Assembly (NCBI GenBank): GCA_964594985.1
Contig: CAZQNQ010000001.1
Span: 124,001-188,000, forward strand
From: JADLHS01 sp964594985
Lineage (GTDB): Bacteria; Verrucomicrobiota; Verrucomicrobiia; Limisphaerales; JADLHS01
Length of the DNA stretch: 64,000 bases
Direction: 5' to 3'
A model generated the notes under the pieces. It saw only the letters and a program-made list of their open reading frames with translations. It had not been told where the DNA came from and did no database searches. Positions 50,770 to 58,965 of this stretch are shown here, one piece after another. The position numbers and the translations under genes are program-made. Position 1 is the stretch's first letter. Every line of letters begins with the position of its first letter.

Positions 50770-51015
50770 TCATGATTCGCCGGAAATTTCCCGCCAGAAT
50801 TTTTCCAATTCCGGCGGGCCAAAGTCTGCCAGAATTTCCCCATCCACATCAATCACCGGGGCGAGGGTCTGGCCGGAAATCTCCTCCATCTCGGCAAAGG
50901 CTTCCGCGTCGGCGATCACATCCAGCGTCTCGTATTTGACGTTGTGGGCATCGAGCCAAGCCATCGCTTTGTGACACCACGGACAATAGGGCTTGATGAA
51001 GAGGCGGATTTTCAT
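50770..51015 (-). CDS. Glutaredoxin-like protein
   Basis: A small thiol-redox protein. The ATG at 51015 gives 81 residues. The active site CPWC is at 11-14 (MKIRLFIKPYCPWCHKAMAW), and TLAPVIDVDGEILADFG has the cis-Pro and glutathione-binding pattern. A longer frame to 51081 would start upstream of the strand that begins the fold and is rejected. It sits between lipA and gcvH on the same strand. Partner and reductant are unknown. Confidence 0.87.
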   Translation of the reverse strand: MKIRLFIKPYCPWCHKAMAWLDAHNVKYETLDVIADAEAFAEMEEISGQTLAPVIDVDGEILADFGPPELEKFWREISGES

Positions 51016-51077
51016 GCTGAAAACAAAACCGGGGCGGGCCGTTGCGCGGCTTGGATCATAAACGCTCCAACCCACGA

Positions 51078-51461
51078 TCAACCGCTGATCTGCGCCTGGT
51101 ATTGCTCGGGTGTGAGCAACGCGGCCAACTCGGCGGGATTGCTCAACTTGATCTTGTAGAACCAGCCTCCGGCATGTGGTTCGCGGTTCACCAACGCGGG
51201 ATCATCGGCAGCGGCCTTGTTGACCTCGACAATCTCTCCGCTGACGGGCGAGTAGATGTCGCTGGCGGTCTTGACGGATTCCACCACCGCGCAGGCTTCG
51301 CCGGCTTTCACCTTGCGACCCACGCTTGGCAGTTCAACGAAGACGATGTCGGTGAGTTCGTGCTGGGCGTGATCGGTGATGCCGACCGTGGCGGTGTCGC
51401 CGCTGACGCGCACCCATTCGTGTGATTTGGCGTATTTAAGATCGGTTGGAACTTGGCTCAT
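51078..51461 (-). CDS. gcvH: Glycine cleavage system H protein
   Basis: The lipoyl-carrying shuttle of the glycine cleavage complex. The 127-residue protein has the normal length and the lipoyl-lysine in AVVESVKTASDIYSP (Lys64). YAKSHEWV at the N terminus and GGWFYKIKLSNPAEL near the C terminus are family signatures. The genes for the P and T proteins are not in the window. lipA, which makes its cofactor, is two genes away. Confidence 0.95.
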   Translation of the reverse strand: MSQVPTDLKYAKSHEWVRVSGDTATVGITDHAQHELTDIVFVELPSVGRKVKAGEACAVVESVKTASDIYSPVSGEIVEVNKAAADDPALVNREPHAGGWFYKIKLSNPAELAALLTPEQYQAQISG

Positions 51462-51548
51462 AAAATCCGAGCCGGAGCTTACGCGGATGCCGCGAATTCA
51501 CAAACCGATTTTTACGCCCCGCCTCGGAATGGGCGCAAGTGATGGGGA

Positions 51549-52016
51549 TTATTTCAGCCGCTTGAGCGTCACGAGCCAGGCGGTGTCCTTCTCAGGAACA
51601 TTGCCGCCAAAACAAAGGATTTCGCCAACTTTGAGCGGCTGGTTGCGCCGGCTGCATTCTTCGCCCTTCTTGCCGTAAAAGACGACTTCGACTTTCTTTT
51701 CGGGAAGCAGTTTGACCGTAATGGCGGATTTTTCGCTGATTTCAACCTTCCCAGATTCCCCGTTCTTGGTTTCAAACTCTTTCTTTTTGACGGTGTAAAA
51801 GTTTTTCCATTTCAAGTTGAGGCTCTCGAGCTTCTTGCGGGTTTCCTCGTTGACTGGCTTGTAATCGTCGTTCGGCGGTTTCTCATCATTGGTGGCCCAG
51901 ATCAGTTGGGCTTCAAATTTCGCTTCACCGGCCGGCACCGCGCCGACGGTTCCGATGAACAGGCCGAGCAGCAACGCCCAAAACCAAGCCGAGGTATAAT
52001 TGAATCTGAGGTTCAT
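51549..52016 (-). CDS. Small secreted hypothetical protein
   Basis: A 155-residue exported protein with signal peptide (AWFWALLLGLFIGTVGAVPA) and a Lys/Glu-rich beta-like body: AKFEAQLIWATNDEKPPND, then VKLLPEKKVEVVFYGKKGEE. I cannot name a family. It starts immediately after the anti-sigma gene stop, so it belongs to the sigma operon and may be a target or sensor of that system. Two cysteines (EECSRR and ILCFGG) might pair. Confidence 0.72.
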   Translation of the reverse strand: MNLRFNYTSAWFWALLLGLFIGTVGAVPAGEAKFEAQLIWATNDEKPPNDDYKPVNEETRKKLESLNLKWKNFYTVKKKEFETKNGESGKVEISEKSAITVKLLPEKKVEVVFYGKKGEECSRRNQPLKVGEILCFGGNVPEKDTAWLVTLKRLK

Positions 52017-52514
52017 TTACAAATCCAGTATATCGTCCCACTCCGCATCAGAAAAGTCGTTTTCCGAAGCCCCATAATCCAGCCACACGAGCGTGGTGCC
52101 GGTGGCGTAATTATGGTAGGTGAAAGTCGCCGTATCGCTGGAAGTGCGGGTGGCATCCCCCACCCCGTTCGCCTGCGGCAGGCTCAACAGGATGGCAATG
52201 GCCACCGCCGCCGCGGCCCCGGCCGGAACCAGAGCGCGATGCAGCCAGGCCGCGAAGGAAAACTTCGCCGCCGGCGTGGGCTTCGCTTCGCGACTGATTT
52301 CCCGCTGAATCTTGGACCAGTAAAACTCGCGCGACTCGGAAAGCTTGATTGTTGCTTCGTGCGCAACGACCACATCACGGGTGTTGGTCAGTTCCACGAG
52401 CAACTCGCGCGCGGCGGCGTCGGTGGCCAGCAAGTCGCGTACGGCTTGGGCTTCGCCGGACGGCAGTTCGCCATCCAGATACGCCTGCAACTTCAACTGT
52501 AAGTCTTGGTTCAT
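52017..52514 (-). CDS. Putative anti-sigma factor
   Basis: A 165-residue protein with an N-terminal cytoplasmic helical region typical of anti-sigma factors (LQAYLDGELPSGEAQAVRDL), one membrane helix at about 96-116 (ALVPAGAAAAVAIAILLSLP) and a short outer tail. The zinc-binding HxxxCxxC of the ZAS type is absent. It follows its sigma gene by 10 bases. Role inferred from topology and position. Confidence 0.78.
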   Translation of the reverse strand: MNQDLQLKLQAYLDGELPSGEAQAVRDLLATDAAARELLVELTNTRDVVVAHEATIKLSESREFYWSKIQREISREAKPTPAAKFSFAAWLHRALVPAGAAAAVAIAILLSLPQANGVGDATRTSSDTATFTYHNYATGTTLVWLDYGASENDFSDAEWDDILDL

Positions 52515-52524
52515 AACAACTCTT

Positions 52525-53118
52525 TCACTCGACTTTCTTCAAATCCTGCAACAACGCGGCCATCTTCCGCCGCGCATAGAACAACCGCGACATCACCGTG
52601 CCGATGGAACAGTTCATCGTTTTGGCGATGTTCTTGTATTCCATGTGCTCAAACTCGTGGAGCACCAGCACCGTCCGATGCGCCTCCGAAAGCTTGCCCA
52701 GCGCCTCATCAATCCGCACCCGCAACTCCGCCCGCTCCATCCGCTCGGTCGGATTCACCGTCACGACGGGCATTTGACGTTCCACCCCGCCGGATTCTTC
52801 GTCCATCTCTTCGATGGACTCGGCGCGCTGGCGTTTCTTTTTGCGGAGCTGGTCCAGGCAGAGATTGATCACGATCCGCGTCATCCACGTCGTGAAACTG
52901 GATTCTCCCTGGAACTGCACCAAGCGCTGCCACCCTTTGACCCATGCTTCCTGAGAAAGATCAACGGCCTCGTCCTCATTCCGCATCATGGTATAGGCCC
53001 GCGCGTAAATCTTGTCCCGATGCCGGGCGACCAACTCCTCGAAGGCAACCATGTCGCCCCCTCGCGCGGCCCGAACCAAGGCGTCGTCTGATGCGGCGGA
53101 ATGATCCATTGCGGCCAT
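52525..53118 (-). CDS. ECF-type RNA polymerase sigma factor
   Basis: A 197-residue sigma factor with region 2 at about 22-90 (FEELVARHRDKIYARAYTMM, DLSQEAWVKGW, FTTWMTRIVINLCLDQLRKK) and region 4 at about 135-190 (VLVLHEFEHMEYKNIAKTMN then CSIGTVMSRLFYARRKM). It heads an operon with an anti-sigma factor and a secreted protein. It belongs to the RpoE/SigW-like group by pattern; its signal is unknown. An in-frame ATG three codons downstream is an alternative start. Confidence 0.9.
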   Translation of the reverse strand: MAAMDHSAASDDALVRAARGGDMVAFEELVARHRDKIYARAYTMMRNEDEAVDLSQEAWVKGWQRLVQFQGESSFTTWMTRIVINLCLDQLRKKKRQRAESIEEMDEESGGVERQMPVVTVNPTERMERAELRVRIDEALGKLSEAHRTVLVLHEFEHMEYKNIAKTMNCSIGTVMSRLFYARRKMAALLQDLKKVE

Positions 53119-53157
53119 TGGTTCGACGGGGTGAGTGGGGGTTTATTCAGCAGGGGG

Positions 53158-53820
53158 TTAAAGCTTCCCTTTGGTGCTGGGAAGCTGTCCGGCAATGCGC
53201 GGATCGCGCTGGCAGGCCGCGTCCACGGCCTTGGCAAAGGCCTTGAACAGGCCCTCCACGATGTGATGCGGCTCGTCGCCGTAAAGAAGTTCCAAATGGA
53301 GGTTGCACCGGGCTTCATTGGTGAATCCCTGGAAAAACTCCCGGGCCAACCCGAATCGGAAGGCGCTTGACATATCCTGCTGGCGCTCCGACTTGGAAAG
53401 TTTCTTGTAAGCCTTGTCATCCAGCCCGCGCCAGACCAGATAAGGACGCCCACTGAAATCAATCACGCACCGCGCGAGACATTCATCCATCGGCACGTAG
53501 GCTTCGCCGGTAAACGGATTCTTGGGATGAAACCCGTTTCCGTAGCGGCGAATCCCCTTCTTGTCTCCCAACGCTTGCAGCACGGCTTGCCCAAGCGCGA
53601 TGCCGCAATCCTCGACCGTGTGATGTGCGTCCACCTCCAGATCGCCTTTGCAGCGCAGCTTCAAATCCACCACCGCATGCTTCGCGAACAAGGTCAGCAT
53701 GTGATCGAAGAACGGAATTCCCGTCTGAATGGAAGATTTCCCCGCCCCATCCAGGTTCAACTGGAGGGTGATGCGGGTTTCTTTGGTGTCGCGCTTGATC
53801 CGCGCCTGCCGGACTTGCAT
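53158..53820 (-). CDS. hisB: Imidazoleglycerol-phosphate dehydratase
   Basis: Histidine biosynthesis dehydratase. The ATG at 53820 gives 220 residues. The two Mn-binding histidine motifs are present: DAHHTVEDCGIALGQA (about 63-78) and EPHHIVEGLFKAFAKA near the C terminus, with FFDHMLTLFAKH in between the first strands. About a dozen residues (NGFHPKNPFTGE, near 95-106) are extra relative to the usual GIRRYG-to-AYVPMDE junction. No other his genes are in view. It is preceded by a composite repeat. Confidence 0.94.
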   Translation of the reverse strand: MQVRQARIKRDTKETRITLQLNLDGAGKSSIQTGIPFFDHMLTLFAKHAVVDLKLRCKGDLEVDAHHTVEDCGIALGQAVLQALGDKKGIRRYGNGFHPKNPFTGEAYVPMDECLARCVIDFSGRPYLVWRGLDDKAYKKLSKSERQQDMSSAFRFGLAREFFQGFTNEARCNLHLELLYGDEPHHIVEGLFKAFAKAVDAACQRDPRIAGQLPSTKGKL

Positions 53821-53876
53821 GGACACAGTTAAGCAAAGCGCCTCCCAAAAGACCAACCGGAAAGACAAAACGTCCG

Positions 53877-54050
53877 TAGCGTCAGGCATCCCTGCCTGAC
53901 GTAGAGGGCGGCATCCCTGCCGCCCGGAATGGCGTGGCGTGCGAGAGACGCTTGGAATTATTCCGCACGCTTGGTTATGCGGACGGTTCTTTCCGCCGGG
54001 CTGGGAAGCCCGGCTCTACGGCAGGCCGGGATGCCTGCCGCTACGACCAC
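53877..54050. repeat. Composite repeat, copy 4, inverted
   Basis: Hairpins gtcaggcatccctgcctgac, gggcggcatccctgccgccc, gccgggctgggaagcccggc and ggcaggccgggatgcctgcc, the reverse-complement order of the copies at 36921 and 37797. It starts about 55 bases before the hisB start codon on that gene's upstream side. Confidence 0.87.
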
Positions 54051-54198
54051 AGCGCCGGAGGCGCGGCATGTTGATAGCAACGTTACCCGGGTTGATTCAC
54101 AAGCTCCGTCGGAGCGACAGCGGCGGGATATGCCGCTCCTACGGAGCTTGTGATTTTGGTGCGGGCGATTTCTACAAATATGCCGCGCCGCTGGCGCT
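54051..54198. repeat. AGCGCCAGCGGCGC nested palindrome, copy 3
   Basis: Outer arms agcgccggaggcgcggcatg and atatgccgcgccgctggcgct, inner pair acaagctccgtcggagcg and gctcctacggagcttgtg. Adjacent to the composite repeat as in the 37200-37478 pair. Confidence 0.87.
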
Positions 54199-54244
54199 TT
54201 CGGAGGGACGAGAGGCTTTCGGGTTAAAATCAAAGGAGTGCCGA

Positions 54245-54352
54245 CAGCCTTGTCCGCGTGTTTCGATGGTCGCGATTGCTTCGCGCGGACAAGGATGTCC
54301 GCGCTCCGGGGGAAACACGGAGCAAGGATGCTCCGTTCCGGGTTTTCCACCC
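54245..54352. repeat. GGATGC-hairpin modules
   Basis: Two modules, gcggacaaggatgtccgc and acggagcaaggatgctccgt, preceded by ccttgtccgcg in the opposite sense. Same core as the other GGATGC hairpins with different stems. Confidence 0.72.
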
Positions 54353-54374
54353 GCGCCAAACTAGAGCGTTTTAA

Positions 54375-54462
54375 TTTTTTCCATAGCCGCAAAAATTCAC
54401 AAAAATCTCAAAATACTGCTTCTGTTTGTGCTTTTTGTGCCTCTTTGCGGCTCCAGTTTTAA
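54375..54462. repeat. Word repeat (AAAAATTCACAAAAATCTC / TTGTGCTTTTTGTGCC)
   Basis: catagccgcaaaaattcaca and aaaatctcaaaa on the left, tgtttgtgctttttgtgcct and ctttgcggct on the right, in complementary sense. It lies just past the 3' end of the TPR gene. Confidence 0.62.
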
Positions 54463-54491
54463 TTAAACCGCTATAAAACTCCCAGCAAAAC

Positions 54492-55448
54492 TCACGGCGT
54501 CGCCGGCGTCGCCCGAAGTTCATCAATCTTTTTCTGGATACCGTCCGGACTCGGCGAAAACGGCTTGGCCTGCTCAAAATACGAAATGGCTTGCGGCACG
54601 TTGCCGGCTTCCCGCTCCAGCTCGCCGAGATTGTTGAGAATCTTTGAGAAATAAGGATGATCATCCTCACGCACTTCCTCACTTTGCGCCAGCCAGCATT
54701 TCGCCGCGTAACGCCAGGTGTTCCGGGCGCGATCCAGATCCTTCCGGCTTTCCTTGTGGAGCAATCCCATCTCAAACAAAAGCTCGGGATTGGTGGGATT
54801 ATTCCGAATTCCCTCCCGTAAAACTTTCTCCGCTTGATCGGGACGATTCAACCGCTGGCGCAGCCAGTAGGCGGAGGTCGTATAAGTATCAATGGCCTGG
54901 GGATCCAGCTCGATGGCGATTTTAAGCCACGGCAGGATTTCCCGTTCGTCACCTTGAGCCAGATGCGTGTGTTCCGTGATCCGAAAACGACGGATGAAAG
55001 CTTCAAGCCAGTTCTGCGCGGCAGCCGGTGTCATCGCTTTCACATGTTCTGCGTCGTGATCGTCATCATGCTGACAATTGCCCTGGGCATCGTGCTCATG
55101 GCCCGCATGCGACGCATCGTGAACACAGTTTCCCTGCTCATCATGTTTATGATCCGCATGGTCATCTTCGCCATGCTTTTCCACCGCGCTGGTCACCGCC
55201 TTGGGCGCTTTCGTGCCGGCCCGATCAAAAATGGAGGGATACATACCGCTGTGAAAATAAACATCCGCCATCTCCACGAACTGACCGGCAAACAAACGGC
55301 GACCGTCTCCGAGCAGTTTCTTGAACGCGCCCTCATCAGGATGGGCGGAATCGGACCGGCTGACCGCCCGCAGATGCGTCATCGTTCCCAACGTGTAGGC
55401 GAGGGCCAGCAACAGCGCGAAAATGAACTTGGGGGAAGCAGCGTTCAT
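54492..55448 (-). CDS. Exported TPR protein with His/Asp-rich segment
   Basis: A 318-residue protein with a signal anchor (FIFALLLALAYTLGTMTH) and TPR-like helical repeats at about 150-310 (LPWLKIAIELDPQAIDTYTT, EKVLREGIRNNPTNPELLFE, ILNNLGELEREAGNVPQAIS). Between them, at about 90-136, is a duplicated His/Asp-rich stretch with HKHDEQGNCVHD and HEHDAQGNCQHD, likely to bind metal ions. The ATG overlaps the stop of the ABC permease gene (ATGA), so it is part of that exporter operon. A metal-linked function is inferred. Confidence 0.75.
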   Translation of the reverse strand: MNAASPKFIFALLLALAYTLGTMTHLRAVSRSDSAHPDEGAFKKLLGDGRRLFAGQFVEMADVYFHSGMYPSIFDRAGTKAPKAVTSAVEKHGEDDHADHKHDEQGNCVHDASHAGHEHDAQGNCQHDDDHDAEHVKAMTPAAAQNWLEAFIRRFRITEHTHLAQGDEREILPWLKIAIELDPQAIDTYTTSAYWLRQRLNRPDQAEKVLREGIRNNPTNPELLFEMGLLHKESRKDLDRARNTWRYAAKCWLAQSEEVREDDHPYFSKILNNLGELEREAGNVPQAISYFEQAKPFSPSPDGIQKKIDELRATPATP

Positions 55449-56224
55449 GTGCTGAGACTTTTTCGCCGGAACAGCAACCAGGTGCCGTAGAGCAACGCAC
55501 CCGCATAAGCAGCGGCATACAGCGAAGCCAAGCCACAGTCAACCAGCCCCGGCAGCGCCTGGTCATTGACGATTTGTGCGCGCACATCAAAAAGCTCGAT
55601 GTGCGGGATGCAATAAAACAGCGTCGCCATCACCGAACGGACTGGCTCGGCTTGCCGCGCCGCGAGTTTGGCCAGATGTTCCCCGATGAAGAGTATGCCA
55701 AAAATTCCAATCAAGCAGATGGTGGCGTTGGCCGAAATCGCCGAGAAAACCACTGAACCCAGTAGTGTCATCGCGATCACCACCGCCAACATCATCCACT
55801 GAAGGATCATGGCCTTGCCATACGCTCCCAAGGCCAGATGCGGGTCGCGGAATCCGGTCACCACCACGAAAAATCCGTAGAAGAACAGCAACGCCATCCC
55901 CGACGCCAGCCAGCAGCCCAGGAATTTTCCCATCACAACCTGGCCGCGCGATACGGGTTTCGCGAGCAATGGAAAAATCGTGCGATTTTCTTTCTCCGCC
56001 GGAATCTGTCGAGCCGTGGTGACCACCGCGATGATCAGAGATGAAAGCCAGATTAACAGAAGGCAGATGTCTTTGACGTAGCGAACAATCTTGACGTCAT
56101 CAAAGAAATTCACCGACAACGCGGCCAACGTGACCAGCGCCGTCAGCACAAACAACACATAGAAGTCTTTGCGCCGATACAGTTCCTTGATAACGACGCC
56201 ACTCAGGGCCCAAATCGTATTCAT
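55445..56224 (-). CDS. ABC-2 type transporter permease
   Basis: A membrane subunit of 259 residues from the ATG at 56224, with about six hydrophobic segments (LLIWLSSLIIAVVTTARQIP, GCWLASGMALLFFYGFFVVV, LQWMMLAVVIAMTLLGSVVF and others). The motif EKENRTIFPLLAKPVSRGQ is typical of NosY-like ABC-2 permeases. The ATPase gene lies upstream on the same strand but is separated by about 610 bases of repeats. The TPR gene overlaps downstream. Cargo unknown. Confidence 0.85.
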   Translation of the reverse strand: MNTIWALSGVVIKELYRRKDFYVLFVLTALVTLAALSVNFFDDVKIVRYVKDICLLLIWLSSLIIAVVTTARQIPAEKENRTIFPLLAKPVSRGQVVMGKFLGCWLASGMALLFFYGFFVVVTGFRDPHLALGAYGKAMILQWMMLAVVIAMTLLGSVVFSAISANATICLIGIFGILFIGEHLAKLAARQAEPVRSVMATLFYCIPHIELFDVRAQIVNDQALPGLVDCGLASLYAAAYAGALLYGTWLLFRRKSLST

Positions 56225-56416
56225 GTCTTTCTTCGCTGTTTTGAGAGGAATTGGATTTACGCTCGCCCTCACCCCGGCCCTCTCCCCCAAGGAGAGGGTG
56301 AATCGTTTTCCGCGTCTTTACAAGCGGGAGGCGCAGGGTTTGCGAACCCGCTCAAGAAAGGGGAATGCGGTACTTGGAACCGCATCGCCCAAGGAACCGG
56401 CAACGGGCAATTATCG

Positions 56417-56534
56417 CCCCCTCTCCCCGGGGGAGAGGGCCGGGGTGAGGACGAGCGTCTCTCTAACATTTTCGCCGAGGCCCCGGATTCCACCGAAAAC
56501 AGCGGAACACCATTCATGCGACCTCCTGCGGTTG
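56417..56534. repeat. 118-bp direct duplication, distal copy
   Basis: Matches 56738-56855 with about three differences. It holds a CTCACCCC block, the sequence ctctctaacattttcgccga and a copy of the last codons of the ABC ATPase gene (catgcgacctcctgcggttg). Confidence 0.9.
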
Positions 56535-56574
56535 TTGGGTGAAAAACCGCGGACCGCCTCCCCAGGAACCCTTG

Positions 56575-56676
56575 GGAACATCCAACATCCAACCTCGAAC
56601 CCTCAACACCCAAGGCCTGACCAAGCGGCGCTCCTTGGAGGTTCGAGGTTGGGGGTTGGATGTTGGGTGTTTTCCG
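56575..56676. repeat. GAACATCCAACATCC inverted word repeat, copy 1
   Basis: gaacatccaacatccaacct with cgaaccctcaac on the left and gaggttgggggttggatgtt with gggtgtttt on the right, around a centre with ccaagcggcgctccttgg. A second copy in the opposite orientation, with the same centre, is at 59003-59106. Confidence 0.85.
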
Positions 56677-56737
56677 AAAGTTTAGAATCTTCTGAGCCGC
56701 GGACCGCGTCGGACTTGCCGAAGAGCGGGGAGCGTTT

Positions 56738-56855
56738 CCCCCTCTCCCCGGGGGAGAGGGCCGGGGTGAGGGCGAGCGTCTCTCTAACATTTTCACCGAG
56801 GCCCCGGATTCCACCGAAAACAGCGGAACACCATTCATGCGACCTCCTGTGGTTG
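56738..56855. repeat. 118-bp direct duplication, proximal copy, covering the end of the ATPase gene
   Basis: The proximal copy includes the stop codon and last six codons of the ABC ATPase gene (56835-56855). The other copy at 56417 therefore carries a duplicated gene end, which indicates that the segment was duplicated after the gene was in place. Confidence 0.9.
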
Positions 56856-57593
56856 ATAGCCGACGATCTTCAAAAACGCCTGCTCCAGATTGTCCGTCCG
56901 GTATTGCGCCACCAAATCACTCACGCGCCCTTCGGCCTTGAGTTCGCCTTGATGCAAAATCGCGACCCGATCACAGACCGTTTCCACCTCGCCCATTTCG
57001 TGAGAGGAGAAGAAAACCGTCTTCCCCTCGTTTTTTAGTCGTTGAATGATCTCCCGAACCTTCATCCGTCCCAGCGGATCCAAGCCGCTCGTCGGCTCAT
57101 CCAGAATCAGCAGATCGGGATTATTGATCAATGCCTGGGCTAGACCGACCCGCTGCTGCATTCCCTTCGAGTAAGTCTTGATGGGCCGTTTCGCTGCGTG
57201 ACCCAGTTCGACAAGCTTGATCAACTTTTCAATGCGTTGATCGGTTTCACCCCGGCTCAGGCCAAACACTTTGGCGTAGAACCGCAGCAACTCCTCGGCA
57301 GTGAGAAATTTGTAGTAGTACGTCAATTCCGGCAGATACCCGATCCGTTGCCGCGCAATGGGCTGCCGCACATCAATGCCAAACAAAGCCGCCGAGCCGC
57401 TGGTAGGGGGCACAAACCCCAACAAGATATTCATTGTTGTGGTCTTGCCGGCTCCGTTCGGACCGAGGAAGCCAAAAACCTCACCAGCTCGAACTTCCAA
57501 ATCAAGACCAAGCAATGCGACCTTGGCGGTTATCTGTGTCTGACCTCCAGCGTATTCCACTCGCAACTTCTCCGTTCTCAAGATTGTGCTCAT
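56835..57593 (-). CDS. ABC transporter ATP-binding protein
   Basis: The ATPase of an ABC-2 exporter, 252 residues. Walker A is GPNGAGKTTTMNIL (about 43-56), the signature is YSKGMQQRVGLAQAL (about 135-149), and Walker B with D-loop is LLILDEPTSGLDPLG (about 156-170); the H-loop His is in FFSSHEMGEVE. It resembles the NosF/CcmA-like group. The cognate permease is downstream across a repeat-filled spacer. Confidence 0.92.
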   Translation of the reverse strand: MSTILRTEKLRVEYAGGQTQITAKVALLGLDLEVRAGEVFGFLGPNGAGKTTTMNILLGFVPPTSGSAALFGIDVRQPIARQRIGYLPELTYYYKFLTAEELLRFYAKVFGLSRGETDQRIEKLIKLVELGHAAKRPIKTYSKGMQQRVGLAQALINNPDLLILDEPTSGLDPLGRMKVREIIQRLKNEGKTVFFSSHEMGEVETVCDRVAILHQGELKAEGRVSDLVAQYRTDNLEQAFLKIVGYQPQEVA

Positions 57594-57658
57594 TGGATTT
57601 GCATTTTTTGCATGACACTGCGGATACCGAATCGTTGCAACCAGGTCAACTGCAACCT

Positions 57659-57695
57659 AGCAAAACAACAGGCCGAAGCAATGCTTCGGCCTGTT
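57659..57695 (-). terminator. Terminator of pilin-like gene 1
   Basis: On the minus strand AACAGGCCGAAG pairs with CTTCGGCCTGTT across a 5-base loop and is followed by GTTTTG. It lies about 22 bases after the stop codon at 57717. Confidence 0.82.
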
Positions 57696-57716
57696 ATCCA
57701 TACCAGGTTCCGACAT

Positions 57717-58094
57717 CTAAGGGAGAACGTGACCACTTACCCCAAGGGTGCATTGCGGTGCGGTCGCAACATTGCCAATCCCGGCGGTATATGTCCCGCT
57801 TGCCGGACATACGATATCTACATCGATTACAGCGCCACCAGTGCCACGCCCCATGTATGGAGCAAGGTCAGCCACGACCGGCGTAACATTTGCAAGTTGC
57901 CTGTTTTCCAAGGCCCATTGCTGCTTGGCCCCGTCAATTTGGCGCAAATTATTGATACATGCGTTGATTTGTGAGTTGGTGCGCGCTTGAACATAGTTGG
58001 GCACCGCGATCGCGGCGAGCAAACCAATAATGGCCACCACAATCATAATTTCCACAAGGGTGAACCCAGCTTTCCGTGAGATGTGACACTTCAT
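57717..58094 (-). CDS. Major-pilin-like type IV pilin/pseudopilin 1
   Basis: A 125-residue pilin-like protein. The ATG at 58094 has a clear ribosome site (agaggaaa). The leader MKCHISRKAG is cut before FTLVEIMIVVAIIGLLAAIA, with Glu5 present. NACINNLRQIDGAKQQWALE is the conserved alpha-1 to loop segment, and the C-terminal domain has two Cys (DIVCPASG and APQCTLG) that could pair. It is one of three paralogues in a row, each with its own terminator and leader. Size fits a PilA/GspG-like major subunit. Confidence 0.87.
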   Translation of the reverse strand: MKCHISRKAGFTLVEIMIVVAIIGLLAAIAVPNYVQARTNSQINACINNLRQIDGAKQQWALENRQLANVTPVVADLAPYMGRGTGGAVIDVDIVCPASGTYTAGIGNVATAPQCTLGVSGHVLP

Positions 58095-58113
58095 AGTTAA
58101 TTTCCTCTTTCTA

Positions 58114-58192
58114 TTTGCGGCGTGAACACTGCAACAGGCGGAATTATTATGATAACTATTGATGTTCACTTATCGCCTGATGCAACCGCAAA
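58114..58192 (-). promoter_or_regulatory. Conserved leader of pilin-like gene 1
   Basis: tttgcggcgtgaacactgca then acaggcg, and on the far side cgcctgatgcaaccgcaaa, form an imperfect inverted structure. Nearly the same words occur at 58738-58812 upstream of the second pilin-like gene, at the same distance of about 20 bases from the start codon. Likely an operator or structured 5' leader. Confidence 0.6.
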
Positions 58193-58283
58193 CTAAATAA
58201 ATTCCAGCAGCAGTGGTGCCAGTTCCTAAACATGTTGTGCCCACCAAATGTCTGCACAAAGGTTTGCGCTGACAAAGACGAAA

Positions 58284-58312
58284 CAAAAAAGGCCCGGGCC
58301 AATGCCCGGGCC
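58284..58312 (-). terminator. Terminator of pilin-like gene 2
   Basis: On the minus strand GGCCCGGGC pairs with GCCCGGGCC across a short loop and runs into TTTTTTG, 25 bases after the stop codon at 58337. Confidence 0.9.
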
Positions 58313-58336
58313 TGTGATTAAATGGGAATGACGTGA

Positions 58337-58717
<381 letters not shown>

Positions 58718-58737
58718 AGCTGTTCTTGTTCTTTCTG

Positions 58738-58812
58738 TTTGCGGCGTGAACACAGCAGCAGGCGGGTTAGACTGATTGCGGTTGGTTCACTTGATTGCCT
58801 GCTGCAACCGCT
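58738..58812 (-). promoter_or_regulatory. Conserved leader of pilin-like gene 2
   Basis: tttgcggcgtgaacacagca then gcaggcggg on the near side and gttcacttgattgcctgctg then caaccgc on the far side; same words and spacing as at 58114-58192. Confidence 0.6.
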
Positions 58813-58862
58813 CTGGCAGGATTTAGCAATGGCGATGCCAAGCTCAACAAACGGGGGAGGCC

Positions 58863-58896
58863 AAAAACAAAAAGCCCGGACGGTGGTCCGGGCTTT
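58863..58896 (-). terminator. Terminator downstream of pilin-like gene 3, displaced by repeats
   Basis: On the minus strand AAAGCCCGGAC pairs with GTCCGGGCTTT across a 4-base loop and runs into TTGTTTTTGG. It lies about 335 bases beyond the stop codon at 59231, with repeat elements in between, unlike the 20-25 base spacing of the two paralogues. Confidence 0.82.
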
Positions 58897-58965
58897 CAAT
58901 CAAAATCGGGAATGCTCCGGGTATGTTATAGCAGTTCTCAAAAAGAATAGCGGCAACGAAATCCC

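Larger units (their letters stand above)
56262..56834. repeat. Repeat-filled spacer within the ABC exporter operon
   Basis: Contains three CTCACCCC-type blocks (56263, 56417, 56738), the GAACATCC element at 56575 and a 118-bp direct duplication. No gene is present; open frames here are translated repeats. Such a long spacer inside an otherwise compact operon suggests repeated insertion. Confidence 0.85.

Noticed and set aside
53158..53820. Repeat insertion in hisB at residues about 95-106
   Set aside because: The extra residues are real, but the DNA there shows neither inverted arms nor repeated words, so I do not group it with the other inserts.
56269..56838. 189-codon minus-strand frame between the ABC genes
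   Set aside because: It is entirely translated repeats (the peptide SPSPRPSPPGRG recurs wherever the CTCACCCC repeat is read); not a gene.
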